This document shows positions 1 through 8,597 of a stretch of 32,072 bases of DNA, piece by piece; position 1 is the stretch's first letter; each line of letters opens with the position of its first letter. Location: contig NZ_NRQU01000055.1 of the NCBI RefSeq assembly GCF_004119495.1, forward strand, positions 1 to 32,072, read 5' to 3'. Source of the stretch: Flavobacterium sp. YO12 (GTDB lineage: Bacteria; Bacteroidota; Bacteroidia; Flavobacteriales; Flavobacteriaceae). The position numbers and the translations under genes were made by a program. The notes under the pieces were generated by a model. It was not told where the DNA came from and ran no database searches. It worked only from the letters and a program-made list of their open reading frames with translations.

Positions 1-175
1 GCCATAAAAAAGTTGTCTAAAAAAGCCATGAATTTTATCTATATCACTCATAAATTTGGTATTTTTTTTAAGAGCTAAAATAATAATTTAATAAGAATAA
101 ATGGTTTGAAAAGCTTTAGGATTTGTTTATTTATAGCTTATTATTTTAGATAATTAAAAAAAGTTTTATTATCTA
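1..175. other. Left-edge non-coding stretch
   Basis: No gene can be supported here. On the minus strand an ATG at 29 opens a frame (MAFLDNFFMA) that runs off the left edge and could be the first codons of a gene outside the window. On the plus strand one frame is open from base 1 to a stop near 78 and could equally be a gene tail. Both are too short to judge. A perfect 11-base inverted repeat (TTTTAGATAAT at 144-154, ATTATCTAAAA at 168-178) lies just beyond the lysA terminator. Confidence 0.3.
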
Positions 176-212
176 AAACAAAAAAATCCCATCTCAATTA
201 AGAAACGGGATT
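176..212 (-). terminator. Rho-independent terminator of lysA
   Basis: Read on the minus strand, AATCCC pairs with GGGATT across a loop of about 16 bases. The stem is followed at once by a T-rich tract (TTTTTTTGTTTT). It begins about 25 bases after the lysA stop codon, so it most likely ends the lysA transcript. Confidence 0.75.
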
Positions 213-236
213 CAATAGATATTCTCTTTTTTTATT

Positions 237-1460
237 TTAAACTGTTGCAGCAATTTCTTGTGGCAACGGAATTTGATTTTTAAGTAAATCTTCAAATGTT
301 TCAGCTTGACGAATCAAGATTCCTTGTCCGTTCATCCATAAAACTTCGGCTGGTTTGTATCTTGAATTGTAGTTTGAAGACATTGAGAAACAATATGCTC
401 CTGCATTTCTGAAAGATAAAATGTCACCTTCCGTGATTTCCTGAATTCTACGGTTGTTTGCAAAAGTATCAGTCTCGCAAATGTATCCTACAACAGAGTA
501 AAAGCGCTCTTTTCCTTTTGGGTTAGAGATGTTTTCGATATGGTGTGAAGATCCGTACAACATTGGGCGAATTAAGTGGTTGAAGCCACTGTCAACTCCA
601 GCAAAAACTGTTGATGTTGTTTGTTTTACTACGTTTACTTTTACTAAGAAATGACCTGCTTCGCTCACCAAAAATTTTCCTGGTTCGAAAATCAACGTTA
701 AATCTCTGCCGTATTCTGTACAGAAAGCGTTGAATCTTTTAGATAATTTTTTACCTAATTCTTCGATGTCTGTTTCGATATCGTCTTTTTTGTAAGGAAC
801 TTTGAATCCACTTCCGAAATCTAAGAATTGTAATTCTTTGAAATGTTTAGCCGTATCAAATAAGATTTCAGCAGCATATAAGAATACTTCGATATCTAAA
901 ATATCAGATCCTGTGTGCATGTGAATACCCACAATGTGCATTTTTGTGTTTTCGACAATTCGCAAGATATGCGGAATCTGGTGTACAGAAATTCCGAATT
1001 TACTATCGATATGTCCAACAGAAATATTTGCATTTCCGCCCGCCATTACGTGTGGATTGATACGAATACATACTGGAATATGTGGATGTTTTGTACCGAA
1101 TTGCTCTAAAATAGATAAATTGTCGATATTGATTTGTACACCCATTGCAGCAACTTCTTCGATTTCTTCAAGAGAAACGCCGTTTGGTGTAAAGAAAATC
1201 TTTTCGGGTTCATAGCCAGCATGAAGTCCTAACTGAACTTCCTGAATTGATACAGTATCTAAGCCAGACCCCATGTTCTTTAATAACTGAAGAATCGCAA
1301 CGTTTGACAATGCCTTCATGGCATAATTAACTCTTAAGTTTTCTACCTTAGAGAAAGCTTTAGTTAACCTGTTGTACTGAGATTGGATTTTTTCGGCATC
1401 GTAAACATACAATGGACTTCCAAATTGGTCTGCTAACTGCAGTAAATCTTTTGCTTGCAT
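237..1460 (-). CDS. lysA: Diaminopimelate decarboxylase
   Basis: LysA is a PLP enzyme that decarboxylates meso-diaminopimelate to L-lysine, the last step of lysine synthesis. The 407-residue protein shows the alanine-racemase-like barrel with the PLP-binding lysine in YAMKALSN (K49). It also has the HMHTGSD and GSGF phosphate-binding segments, the EPGKFLVSEAG motif, and the substrate-site CETDTF and NAGAYCFSMSSNYN segments near the C-terminus. The frame is open to an upstream ATG at 1529, which would add 23 residues (MLFFYNLFAG...). I chose 1460 because the protein from MQAKDLLQLA onward matches the usual LysA start and the upstream residues look like translated leader. It is monocistronic, with a repeat-filled gap upstream and a terminator downstream. 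Product is near certain; the start is inferred. Confidence 0.95.
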   Translation of the reverse strand: MQAKDLLQLADQFGSPLYVYDAEKIQSQYNRLTKAFSKVENLRVNYAMKALSNVAILQLLKNMGSGLDTVSIQEVQLGLHAGYEPEKIFFTPNGVSLEEIEEVAAMGVQINIDNLSILEQFGTKHPHIPVCIRINPHVMAGGNANISVGHIDSKFGISVHQIPHILRIVENTKMHIVGIHMHTGSDILDIEVFLYAAEILFDTAKHFKELQFLDFGSGFKVPYKKDDIETDIEELGKKLSKRFNAFCTEYGRDLTLIFEPGKFLVSEAGHFLVKVNVVKQTTSTVFAGVDSGFNHLIRPMLYGSSHHIENISNPKGKERFYSVVGYICETDTFANNRRIQEITEGDILSFRNAGAYCFSMSSNYNSRYKPAEVLWMNGQGILIRQAETFEDLLKNQIPLPQEIAATV

Positions 1461-1698
1461 TTTTAAATCATTTTGGGCAAAGTTATTACACTTTTGATTA
1501 CCAGCAAATAAATTGTAGAAAAATAACAAATTGTAACAAATTGTTTAATTTTGAACAAAAAGTTGCTTATTTTGAGTTTTTGTAACCTTTTCTGAGATGC
1601 TTAGGTTCTTAGATGCTAAGATACTAAGTTTTTTCGCCACAAATTACACGGATTATCGCGAATTTTTAATTGTTGATTTTTCGCAAAATACTAAAACA

Positions 1699-1835
1699 TA
1701 GCCCGTGGTTTCAACCACGGGAAACGTTACGGATTGGGTGTATTACATATTATACTTCCGCGGTTTCAATCATGGAAAACGTTGCGGATTGGACGTAATC
1801 ATATATTGTGTCCCCGTGGTTGAAACTACGGGCTA
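1699..1835. repeat. REP-like palindrome cluster (two direct units plus one inverted)
   Basis: A palindromic unit, TAGCCCGTGGTTTCAACCAC followed by GGG, lies at 1699-1721. A degenerate second copy occurs 55 bases downstream in the same orientation; both are followed by a near-identical AAACGTTRCGGATTGG tail (about 1722-1737 and 1777-1792). An inverted copy (CCCGTGGTTGAAACTACGGG, 1813-1832) closes the cluster. Each unit can form a hairpin by itself, and the first and last can pair with each other. This resembles REP elements mobilised by REP-associated tyrosine transposases (RAYTs), but no transposase is in the window. Confidence 0.65.
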
Positions 1836-1920
1836 TATTTGAAATAGAAATCGGCCACAAAATAAAAATTAGTGAAAATCGGTGTAATTTGTGGCAAAAA
1901 AAATCCATTTAATCTGTGGC

Positions 1921-1958
1921 TAAAAAAATAAAACCCCTGAATATAAATTCAAGGGTTT
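1921..1958 (-). terminator. Terminator downstream of gltD
   Basis: On the minus strand AAACCCTTGAAT pairs with ATTCAGGGGTTT around a short loop and is followed by TTATTTTTTTA. The stem is strong and the T-rich tract good, so this is the likely end of the gltBD transcript, about 100 bases after the gltD stop. Confidence 0.75.
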
Positions 1959-2053
1959 GTTAGTAGTTATGTTGTTTATCGGAAAAGATTAAATAAAATG
2001 CAAGGAAAAAAAACTTAGTATCTTAGAACCTTAGCATCTCAGAACCTTAAAAA

Positions 2054-3508
2054 TTATAAGCTCGGTAAATCTCCTTTTCCTTTAGTAGGCAAGTTAGTAG
2101 AGCCCATAAGGAACAAATCTACCTCTCTTGCTGCTTCGCGACCTTCTGAAATAGCCCACACGATTAATGATTGTCCTCTTCTCATATCACCAGCAGTGAA
2201 AATGTGAGGAACGTTTGTCTGATAGTTATGCGCTTTGTAATTGCTTCTAAAATCAGTTTCGATGCCTAATTGCTCGCTTAATGTTTTCTCTGGACCTGTA
2301 AATCCTAAAGCTAATAAAGCTAAATCACAAGGCCAGATTTTCTCAGAACCTTCTTTTTCAATTAATTCAGGACGTTGACCTGGAGTCATTTTCCATTGCA
2401 CTTCAACTGTTTTTAATCCAGTTAATTCGCCTTTGTCGTTAGAAATGAATTCTTTTGTATTGATCAACCAGTTTCTGTCGCAACCTTCTTCGTGAGAAGA
2501 AGATGTTTTTAACTGCAACGGCCAGAAAGGCCAAGGAGTTGATTCGCTTCTTCCAACTGGAGGTTTTGGCAAAATCTCAAAGTTAGTTACCGATTTTGCT
2601 CCGTGTCTGTTTGAAGTTCCAATACAGTCAGAACCAGTATCTCCACCACCAATAACGATTACATCTTTACCAGTTGCTTTAACCTGATCTGGAATTGATT
2701 CTCCAAATAAAACTTTAGTTTGTTGTGTTAAGAAATCCATTGCCTGAACAACACCTTTGCTTTCGATTCCTTTAGTTGGTAAGCTTCTTCTTTCAGTTGC
2801 TCCTCCGCATAAAACGATAGAATCGAATGCGTTTAATTCTTCAACACTGAAATTTACACCAACATTTACATCAGTTTTGAAAGTTATTCCTTCTGCTTCA
2901 AGGATCGCTACACGTCTGTCGATAATTCCTTTTTCTAATTTGAAATTTGGAATTCCGTAACGTAATAAACCTCCAATTGCATTGTCTCTTTCAAAAACTG
3001 TAACGGTGTGTCCTGCTCTGTTTAATTGCTGCGCTGCCGCAAGACCTGCGGGTCCTGAACCAATAACAGCAACTGTTTTTCCTGTTCTTGTTTTTGGAGT
3101 TTGTGGTTTGATCCAGCCTTCTGCAAAACCAATTTCAACAATGTTTTTCTCAATGTTTTCAATTGATACAGGATCTTTTATGATTCCTAATACACATGCT
3201 TTTTCGCACGGAGCAGGGCATAGACGTCCTGTGAATTCTGGAAAGTTATTAGTCGATTGTAAAATCTCTAATGCACTTTGCCATTCTTCCTGATGTACCA
3301 TATCGTTGAAGTCAGGAATTAAATTTCCTAACGGACAACCACTGTGGCAAAAAGGAATACCACAATCCATACATCTTGAACCTTGTTCTTTTACTTTATC
3401 TTTTGCTAACGGAATAGTGAATTCGTTGTAGTTAGAAACACGTTCAGCTACAGCTAAATTACTTTCGTCGGCTCTGTTATATTCTTTAAATCCGCCTATT
3501 TTACCCAT
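2054..3508 (-). CDS. gltD: Glutamate synthase small subunit (NADPH, GltD)
   Basis: This is the electron-input subunit of glutamate synthase. It oxidises NADPH through FAD and passes electrons to GltB for making glutamate from glutamine and 2-oxoglutarate. The N-terminal cysteine clusters typical of the family are intact: C46, C49, C54, C58 and C97, C101, C105. An FAD-binding GSGPAG motif lies at about 150-155 and an NADPH-binding GGGDTG motif at about 287-292. A C-terminal FTAGDMRRGQSLIVWAI segment closes the FAD site. The length of 484 residues is normal. It follows gltB on the same strand after a 157-base spacer containing palindromic repeats, and a terminator lies downstream, so the two are almost certainly one operon. 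Confidence 0.96.
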   Translation of the reverse strand: MGKIGGFKEYNRADESNLAVAERVSNYNEFTIPLAKDKVKEQGSRCMDCGIPFCHSGCPLGNLIPDFNDMVHQEEWQSALEILQSTNNFPEFTGRLCPAPCEKACVLGIIKDPVSIENIEKNIVEIGFAEGWIKPQTPKTRTGKTVAVIGSGPAGLAAAQQLNRAGHTVTVFERDNAIGGLLRYGIPNFKLEKGIIDRRVAILEAEGITFKTDVNVGVNFSVEELNAFDSIVLCGGATERRSLPTKGIESKGVVQAMDFLTQQTKVLFGESIPDQVKATGKDVIVIGGGDTGSDCIGTSNRHGAKSVTNFEILPKPPVGRSESTPWPFWPLQLKTSSSHEEGCDRNWLINTKEFISNDKGELTGLKTVEVQWKMTPGQRPELIEKEGSEKIWPCDLALLALGFTGPEKTLSEQLGIETDFRSNYKAHNYQTNVPHIFTAGDMRRGQSLIVWAISEGREAAREVDLFLMGSTNLPTKGKGDLPSL

Positions 3509-3555
3509 GACATTTTAATTAAATGTAAATGATAAATTCTAAAGTTCTAATTTTT

Positions 3556-3663
3556 TTAACCGCAAAGAACGCAAGGTCTCTTTTTGCTTTTTTGAGTGTT
3601 TTAAGTTCGCAAAGCTTTGCGGTTAAGTTTTAATCTAAAATCTGAACTCTAAAATCTAAAATC
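3556..3663. repeat. Palindromic repeats inside the gltB-gltD spacer
   Basis: A perfect 12-base inverted repeat, TTAACCGCAAAG (3556-3567) and CTTTGCGGTTAA (3615-3626), flanks a sequence with further CGCAA-type words. It belongs to the same family as the elements at 9851-9995 and 12782-12878. A second motif, ATCTAAAATC-TGAACT-CTAAAATC (3633-3658), lies between it and the gltB stop and recurs at 24501-24524. Position inside an operon suggests an RNA-processing or stability role, which is inference. Confidence 0.7.
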
Positions 3664-3665
3664 AT

Positions 3666-6600
3666 TTATCCAGCTATTAATTCTTCTATTTGTTTTTCTT
3701 CTGCAATTCGTTTTAATGCTTTTTTGTAATCTGTCGGCATTACTTTTACGAAGTGCTGTTGTTGGTTTTCCCAGTCTGCTAAAATTCTTTTTGCTAATGG
3801 ACTGCTGGTGTACAATGAATGATTTTTGATCAGTTTTCTTAGTTTCGTAACGTCCTCTTCTTCCAACGGATCGAATGCAACCATTTCCATGTTACAAACT
3901 GTAGAATCGAATTTCTTATTTGGATCGTAAACATAAGCTACACCACCGCTCATACCAGCTGCGAAGTTTCTTCCTGTTTTTCCTAAAACTACTACTGTAC
4001 CACCAGTCATGTACTCGCATCCGTGATCTCCAATTCCTTCTACAACTGCTGTTGCTCCAGAATTTCTTACACAGAAACGCTCTCCAGCAATTCCATTAAT
4101 ATAAGCCTCTCCGGTAATAGCTCCGTAAAGGGCAACGTTTCCTATAATGATATTATCTTCTGGTTTAAAAGTTGCAGTAGGAGGGACTTTTACAATTAGT
4201 TTTCCTCCAGAAAGACCTTTTCCTAAATAATCATTACAGTTTCCGTGAATTTTAAACGACAATCCGTTTGTTGCAAAAGCACCAAAACTTTGTCCGGCAG
4301 AACCTTCAAAATCAACTAAAATAGTATCATCAGGTAATCCTTGTGCGCCATAAATTTTTGAGATTTCGTTACTCAAAATCGCACCTACAGAACGGTCTGT
4401 ATTTTTAATTTTAAAAGTTACTCTTGTTTTCTCTTTTCTATAGATAGACGGAATTGCTTCTTTGATGATGTCAAAATCCAATACATTTTCAAGTTGGTGA
4501 TCTTGTTCCGTAGTATTGTGATTTGGAACTGTTTTTGCTTTTTCCGGTTTGTATAGAATGGTAGACAAGTCTAAACCATTTGCTTTATAATGTTTGATGG
4601 CTTTGTTCACATTTAATTTTTGTGACTGACCTACCATTTCTTTTAAAGTTCTGAAACCTAATTGTGCCATGATTTCTCTTAACTCCTCAGCAATAAAATA
4701 CATGAAGTTGATTACGTGCTCTGGAGTTCCTTTGAAATTTTTTCTCAATTCAGGATCCTGAGTTGCAATACCAACTGGACAAGTATTTAAGTGACAAGCC
4801 CTCATCATGATACATCCAGAAGCTACAAGCGGTGCAGTCGCAAAACCAAATTCTTCAGCTCCTAATAAAGCTGCTATCGCCACGTCACGACCTGTTTTTA
4901 ACTGTCCGTCACATTCAAGAACTACACGGCTTCTTAAATCATTTAAGATCAAAGTCTGTTGCGCTTCAGCTAAACCAAGTTCCCACGGAATACCTGTGTG
5001 CTGTAAAGAGGTTAATGGAGCAGCTCCCGTTCCTCCGTCATAACCTGAAATTAAGATAACGTCAGCTTTTGCTTTGGCAACACCGGCAGCGATGGTTCCA
5101 ACTCCAACTTCAGAAACTAATTTTACGTTTACACGAGCTTCACGGTTTGCATTTTTCAAATCGTAAATTAATTGAGATAAATCCTCAATTGAATAAATAT
5201 CGTGGTGAGGAGGAGGCGAAATCAAACCTACATATGGTGTAGAGTTTCTAGTTTCAGCAATCCATGGCACAACTTTTTCTCCAGGTAACTGTCCACCTTC
5301 ACCAGGTTTTGCTCCTTGAGCCATTTTAATCTGGATTTCTTTAGCGTTTGTCAAATAGTTGATTGAAACACCAAAACGTCCTGAAGCAACTTGTTTGATA
5401 GCACTATTTCTAGAATCTCCGTTAATTTCTTTCTGGAAACGTTTAGGATCTTCTCCACCTTCTCCAGAGTTACTTTTTCCGCCAATTCTGTTCATAGCAA
5501 TCGCTAAATTCTCGTGTGCTTCTCTAGAAATAGATCCGTAAGACATTGCACCCGTTTTGAATTTCTTCACAATTTCTGTCCAAGGTTCTACTTCATCAAT
5601 AGAAATTGGATCTAAGTTGTTGAATTCAAATAAACCTCTAATGGTCATTAAGTTTGAGCTTTGCTCATTAACGGCATTTGAGTATTCTTTATAACTTTCA
5701 GGGCTGTTTAAACGAACCGCTTGTTGTAATTTAGAAATAGTGGTTGGGTTAAACATGTGTTTTTCACCACCACGTCTCCATCTGTAAATACCTCCAATTT
5801 CAAGAGAAAGCAAGCTTGCCACTTTTGAATTTGGGAAAGCTTTTTGGAAACGTTTTTTAACCTCTTTTTCAACTTCCATTAAACCGATTCCTTCAATTCT
5901 AGATGGAGTGTAAGGGAAGTATTTTGAAGTAAATGTTTTGTTTAAACCTAAAATCTCGAAAATTTGGGCAGCTCTGTATGAATGTAAAGTAGAGATACCA
6001 ATTTTGTTCATGATTTTAACGATTCCTTTCGCAATTGCTTTGTTGTAATTTACAACCGCATAATCAGCTTTTACTCCAGTAATGAAACCTTGCGCAACTT
6101 GATCGTAAATGATTTCGTTTACCATGTACGGATTGATTGCACTTGCACCGTATCCGAATAATAAAGCAAAATGATGAGGTTCACGAGGTTCAGCAGATTC
6201 GATTATGATTCCGAATTTTGAACGAACTTGTAAAATGTTTAAAGAGTGGTGAATGTAAGAACAAGCCAATAACATTGGAATTGGAGCTAATTCTTCGCTA
6301 ACACCTCTATCAGAAAGAATGATAATGTTGCATCCTTCAGAAACAGCTTTAAAAGTTGCTTGAACACATTTTTCAAGAGCACGTTCTAAACCATTTACTC
6401 CTTTTTCTATTTTGTATAAAGTAGAAATTGTTGCTGATTTGAAATCTGCGTGGTCAATGTTTCTGATTTTATCTAAATCCTCATTAGAAATAACAGGATT
6501 TTGAATTTTTAGTTTTTTACATTGTTTTGACTCGATTTCAAAAATATTGAAATCACCGCCAATCGCTAAACTAATATCGGTAATAATTTCTTCACGAATA

Positions 6601-8183
6601 CCATCCAAAGGTGGGTTAGTAACCTGTGCAAACAATTGTTTGAAATAGTTGTATAACAATTGAGGCTGGTCTGATAATACTGCCAATGGTGTATCGTTAC
6701 CCATAGAACTGATTGCTTCAGCTCCTTGACCTCCCATTGGGTTGATGATTGTTTTTAAATCTTCAATGGTGTAACCAAATAAACGCTGTCTTGTTAAAAA
6801 ATCTAGTTTTTCAACAGGAGTAGGGTTGTTGGTATAAGGAACTTTAGCAAGAGGCAATAAGTTAGCATCTAACCATTCTTGGTAAGGACGTTTTGTAACG
6901 ATTGATTTTTTTACTTCTTCGTCTTCAATAATACGACCTTCGTTCATATCAACCAAGAACATTTTTCCTGGTTCAAGACGTCCGTGTTGAATTACATCTT
7001 CTGGATCGATATCTAGTACACCAATTTCTGATGACATGATTACGAAACCACTGTGTGTTAATGTATAACGAGAAGGGCGCAATCCGTTTCTGTCTAATAA
7101 AGCTCCAATTACGTTTCCATCTGTAAACGGAATAGAAGCTGGACCATCCCAAGGTTCCATGATACAAGCGTTGTATTCATAGAAAGCTCTTTTTTCTGGA
7201 GACATTGTTTGGTGTTTTTCCCAAGCTTCAGGAACAACCATCATCATTGCCTCTGGAAGAGAACGGCCTGTCATTAACAAAAGTTCAACCACCATATCCA
7301 TAGAAGCAGAATCTGATTTTCCTTCTAAGATAATTGGGAATAATTTTTTGATATCATCGCCAAAAACTTTGCTCTGCATAAGCTCTTCACGAGCACGCAT
7401 ACGGCTTACGTTTCCACGAAGTGTGTTGATCTCACCATTATGACACATGTATCTAAACGGCTGCGCTAAGTCCCAAGATGGGAATGTATTTGTAGAGAAA
7501 CGTTGGTGTACAAGCGCTAAACGCGTCACCAAGTCTGGATCTTTCAAATCTATATAATAACGGCTGATGTCTTCCGGCATCAATAGACCTTTATATATTA
7601 TAGTAGTTGTCGATAAACTAGTAAAATAAAACATATGACTTTCAGAGGTTTTAGATCCTCTTACGGCATGTTCAGCAATTTTTCTAGCTGCAAAAAGTTT
7701 TGCATTAAATTCTTGTTCAGTTAAATCTTGACCGTTTTTTGAAACGAAAACTTGCTTAACTGTTGGTTCTTTTTCTGCGGCGATCTGCCCTAAATTTTCA
7801 ACGTCAACTGGCACATCTCTCCAACCTAAAACTTTTAAGTTTTGGTCTTTAATAGTTGCCTCAAATGCATTAATACAAAAAGAAACTTGGTTTTTGCTTT
7901 TTGGTAAAAAAACCATTCCTACTGCATACTCACGCGCTTCTGGGATTTCAAAGTCACAAACTTTCTTAAAAAAATCATGAGGGATATCAAACAAAATCCC
8001 CGCTCCGTCTCCAGTTCTTCCATCAGAACTAACGGCACCACGATGTTCCAATTTAATTAAGATGTCTAATGCTTTGTGAATAATATCGTTTGATTTAATA
8101 CCATTCAAATTACAAATAAATCCTGCACCACAATTGTCGTGTTCAAATTCAGGCAAATAAAGCCCTTGTTCTTTAACTTTCAT
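3666..8183 (-). CDS. gltB: Glutamate synthase large subunit (GltB)
   Basis: GltB hydrolyses glutamine and channels ammonia to 2-oxoglutarate, giving two glutamates. The 1505-residue protein has the class II glutaminase domain first, with its nucleophile in HDNCGAG at C18. The family matures by removal of a short propeptide so that this cysteine becomes residue 1, and a 17-residue propeptide fits. The central domain follows, then the FMN-binding synthase domain (GEGGQLPGEKVVPWIA, SPPPHHDIYSIEDL). The 3Fe-4S cysteines are in CIMMRACHLNTC, and the C-terminal part is the GxGxG domain. The frame is open to an ATG at 8225, but I chose 8183. The start MKVKEQGLYLPEFEHDNC matches the family, and a promoter-like TATTTTTG lies between the two ATGs. 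It is first gene of gltBD and diverges from sucC. Confidence 0.96.
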   Translation of the reverse strand: MKVKEQGLYLPEFEHDNCGAGFICNLNGIKSNDIIHKALDILIKLEHRGAVSSDGRTGDGAGILFDIPHDFFKKVCDFEIPEAREYAVGMVFLPKSKNQVSFCINAFEATIKDQNLKVLGWRDVPVDVENLGQIAAEKEPTVKQVFVSKNGQDLTEQEFNAKLFAARKIAEHAVRGSKTSESHMFYFTSLSTTTIIYKGLLMPEDISRYYIDLKDPDLVTRLALVHQRFSTNTFPSWDLAQPFRYMCHNGEINTLRGNVSRMRAREELMQSKVFGDDIKKLFPIILEGKSDSASMDMVVELLLMTGRSLPEAMMMVVPEAWEKHQTMSPEKRAFYEYNACIMEPWDGPASIPFTDGNVIGALLDRNGLRPSRYTLTHSGFVIMSSEIGVLDIDPEDVIQHGRLEPGKMFLVDMNEGRIIEDEEVKKSIVTKRPYQEWLDANLLPLAKVPYTNNPTPVEKLDFLTRQRLFGYTIEDLKTIINPMGGQGAEAISSMGNDTPLAVLSDQPQLLYNYFKQLFAQVTNPPLDGIREEIITDISLAIGGDFNIFEIESKQCKKLKIQNPVISNEDLDKIRNIDHADFKSATISTLYKIEKGVNGLERALEKCVQATFKAVSEGCNIIILSDRGVSEELAPIPMLLACSYIHHSLNILQVRSKFGIIIESAEPREPHHFALLFGYGASAINPYMVNEIIYDQVAQGFITGVKADYAVVNYNKAIAKGIVKIMNKIGISTLHSYRAAQIFEILGLNKTFTSKYFPYTPSRIEGIGLMEVEKEVKKRFQKAFPNSKVASLLSLEIGGIYRWRRGGEKHMFNPTTISKLQQAVRLNSPESYKEYSNAVNEQSSNLMTIRGLFEFNNLDPISIDEVEPWTEIVKKFKTGAMSYGSISREAHENLAIAMNRIGGKSNSGEGGEDPKRFQKEINGDSRNSAIKQVASGRFGVSINYLTNAKEIQIKMAQGAKPGEGGQLPGEKVVPWIAETRNSTPYVGLISPPPHHDIYSIEDLSQLIYDLKNANREARVNVKLVSEVGVGTIAAGVAKAKADVILISGYDGGTGAAPLTSLQHTGIPWELGLAEAQQTLILNDLRSRVVLECDGQLKTGRDVAIAALLGAEEFGFATAPLVASGCIMMRACHLNTCPVGIATQDPELRKNFKGTPEHVINFMYFIAEELREIMAQLGFRTLKEMVGQSQKLNVNKAIKHYKANGLDLSTILYKPEKAKTVPNHNTTEQDHQLENVLDFDIIKEAIPSIYRKEKTRVTFKIKNTDRSVGAILSNEISKIYGAQGLPDDTILVDFEGSAGQSFGAFATNGLSFKIHGNCNDYLGKGLSGGKLIVKVPPTATFKPEDNIIIGNVALYGAITGEAYINGIAGERFCVRNSGATAVVEGIGDHGCEYMTGGTVVVLGKTGRNFAAGMSGGVAYVYDPNKKFDSTVCNMEMVAFDPLEEEDVTKLRKLIKNHSLYTSSPLAKRILADWENQQQHFVKVMPTDYKKALKRIAEEKQIEELIAG

Positions 8184-8200
8184 TCTTGATATTTTTTCTA

Positions 8201-8208
8201 CAAAAATA
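8201..8208 (-). promoter_or_regulatory. Candidate -7 element upstream of gltB
   Basis: On the minus strand the sequence is TATTTTTG, an exact match to the flavobacterial -7 consensus TAnnTTTG, about 18 bases before the chosen gltB ATG. I do not see a clean TTG -33 element at the expected spacing, so this is tentative. It would give a very short leader and would exclude the upstream ATG at 8225. Confidence 0.35.
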
Positions 8209-8225
8209 AAGATTTCGTTAAACAT

Positions 8226-8541
8226 AATGTATTGAAATAATAAATTGACTTACATTTTTGTTGTAATAATAGAAAAACGCTTCTTAATTGATAATAATGT
8301 TATATTGACCATTGCGAAATGATAAAATGACAATGCGCTTTAAAATATATTAGAAAAATCGTCGTTGAGCTACTGAATTCGGTGAATTTTTTGTTAAATC
8401 TCAAACGATATAGTGATTTTAAGTTAACATTAACAAAGTGTTTCGGTAACGATTTGTTTGCTTTGAAAAAGAATAATCCTATAATACCTATTTGAGGTGT
8501 TTTTTAATTGAAAAAGATTTTACTATTAAGTTGAATTTTGC
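8226..8541. other. Divergent intergenic region between gltB and sucC
   Basis: About 370 bases separate the divergent start codons of gltB and sucC. I see no ORF, no strong palindrome and no copy of the repeats found elsewhere in the window. The region is AT-rich and holds the candidate promoters of both genes. Any nitrogen-responsive operator for gltBD would be expected here, but I could not recognise one. Confidence 0.5.
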
Positions 8542-8549
8542 TACTTTTG
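8520..8549 (+). promoter_or_regulatory. Candidate promoter of sucC
   Basis: TACTTTTG at 8542-8549 matches the flavobacterial -7 consensus TAnnTTTG. A TTA at 8520-8522, 19 bases upstream, is close to the -33 TTG. Transcription would start a few bases after 8549, downstream of the alternative ATG at 8538. This supports the sucC start at 8598. Confidence 0.5.
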
Positions 8550-8597
8550 TCGCACTTTTATTCTGAAATAAATTCAGAACCAGACAAATTCTATATT

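Larger units (their letters stand above)
1589..2047. repeat. Nested mosaic of inverted extragenic repeats between gltD and lysA
   Basis: This 520-base gap between two minus-strand genes holds no credible ORF but is built as a nest of inverted repeats. The outer arms are about 1591-1630 (CTGAGATGCTTAGGTTCT...) and 2011-2045 (its reverse complement, with a 7-base indel). The middle arms are GCCACAAATTACAC (1636-1649) and its exact reverse complement (1882-1895). The REP-like palindromes at 1699-1835 are at the core. The right outer arm ends within about 10 bases of the gltD stop codon. Confidence 0.7.

Noticed and set aside
934..1215. Open plus-strand frame of 93 residues opposite lysA
   Set aside because: It lies wholly antisense to a strongly supported lysA, has no family-like motif and no promoter or spacing that would suggest a gene. 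The same holds for other antisense frames inside gltB, uvrB, rlmF, the TonB receptor and isocitrate dehydrogenase.
1699..1835. CRISPR-like array from the spaced direct repeats
   Set aside because: Only two direct units, imperfect, plus one inverted unit; no uniform spacers and no cas genes. A REP-type cluster explains it better.
8184..8225. N-terminal extension of GltB from the ATG at 8225
   Set aside because: It would put 31 residues before the nucleophile cysteine and is crossed by an exact -7 promoter match. The shorter start leaves the usual short propeptide.
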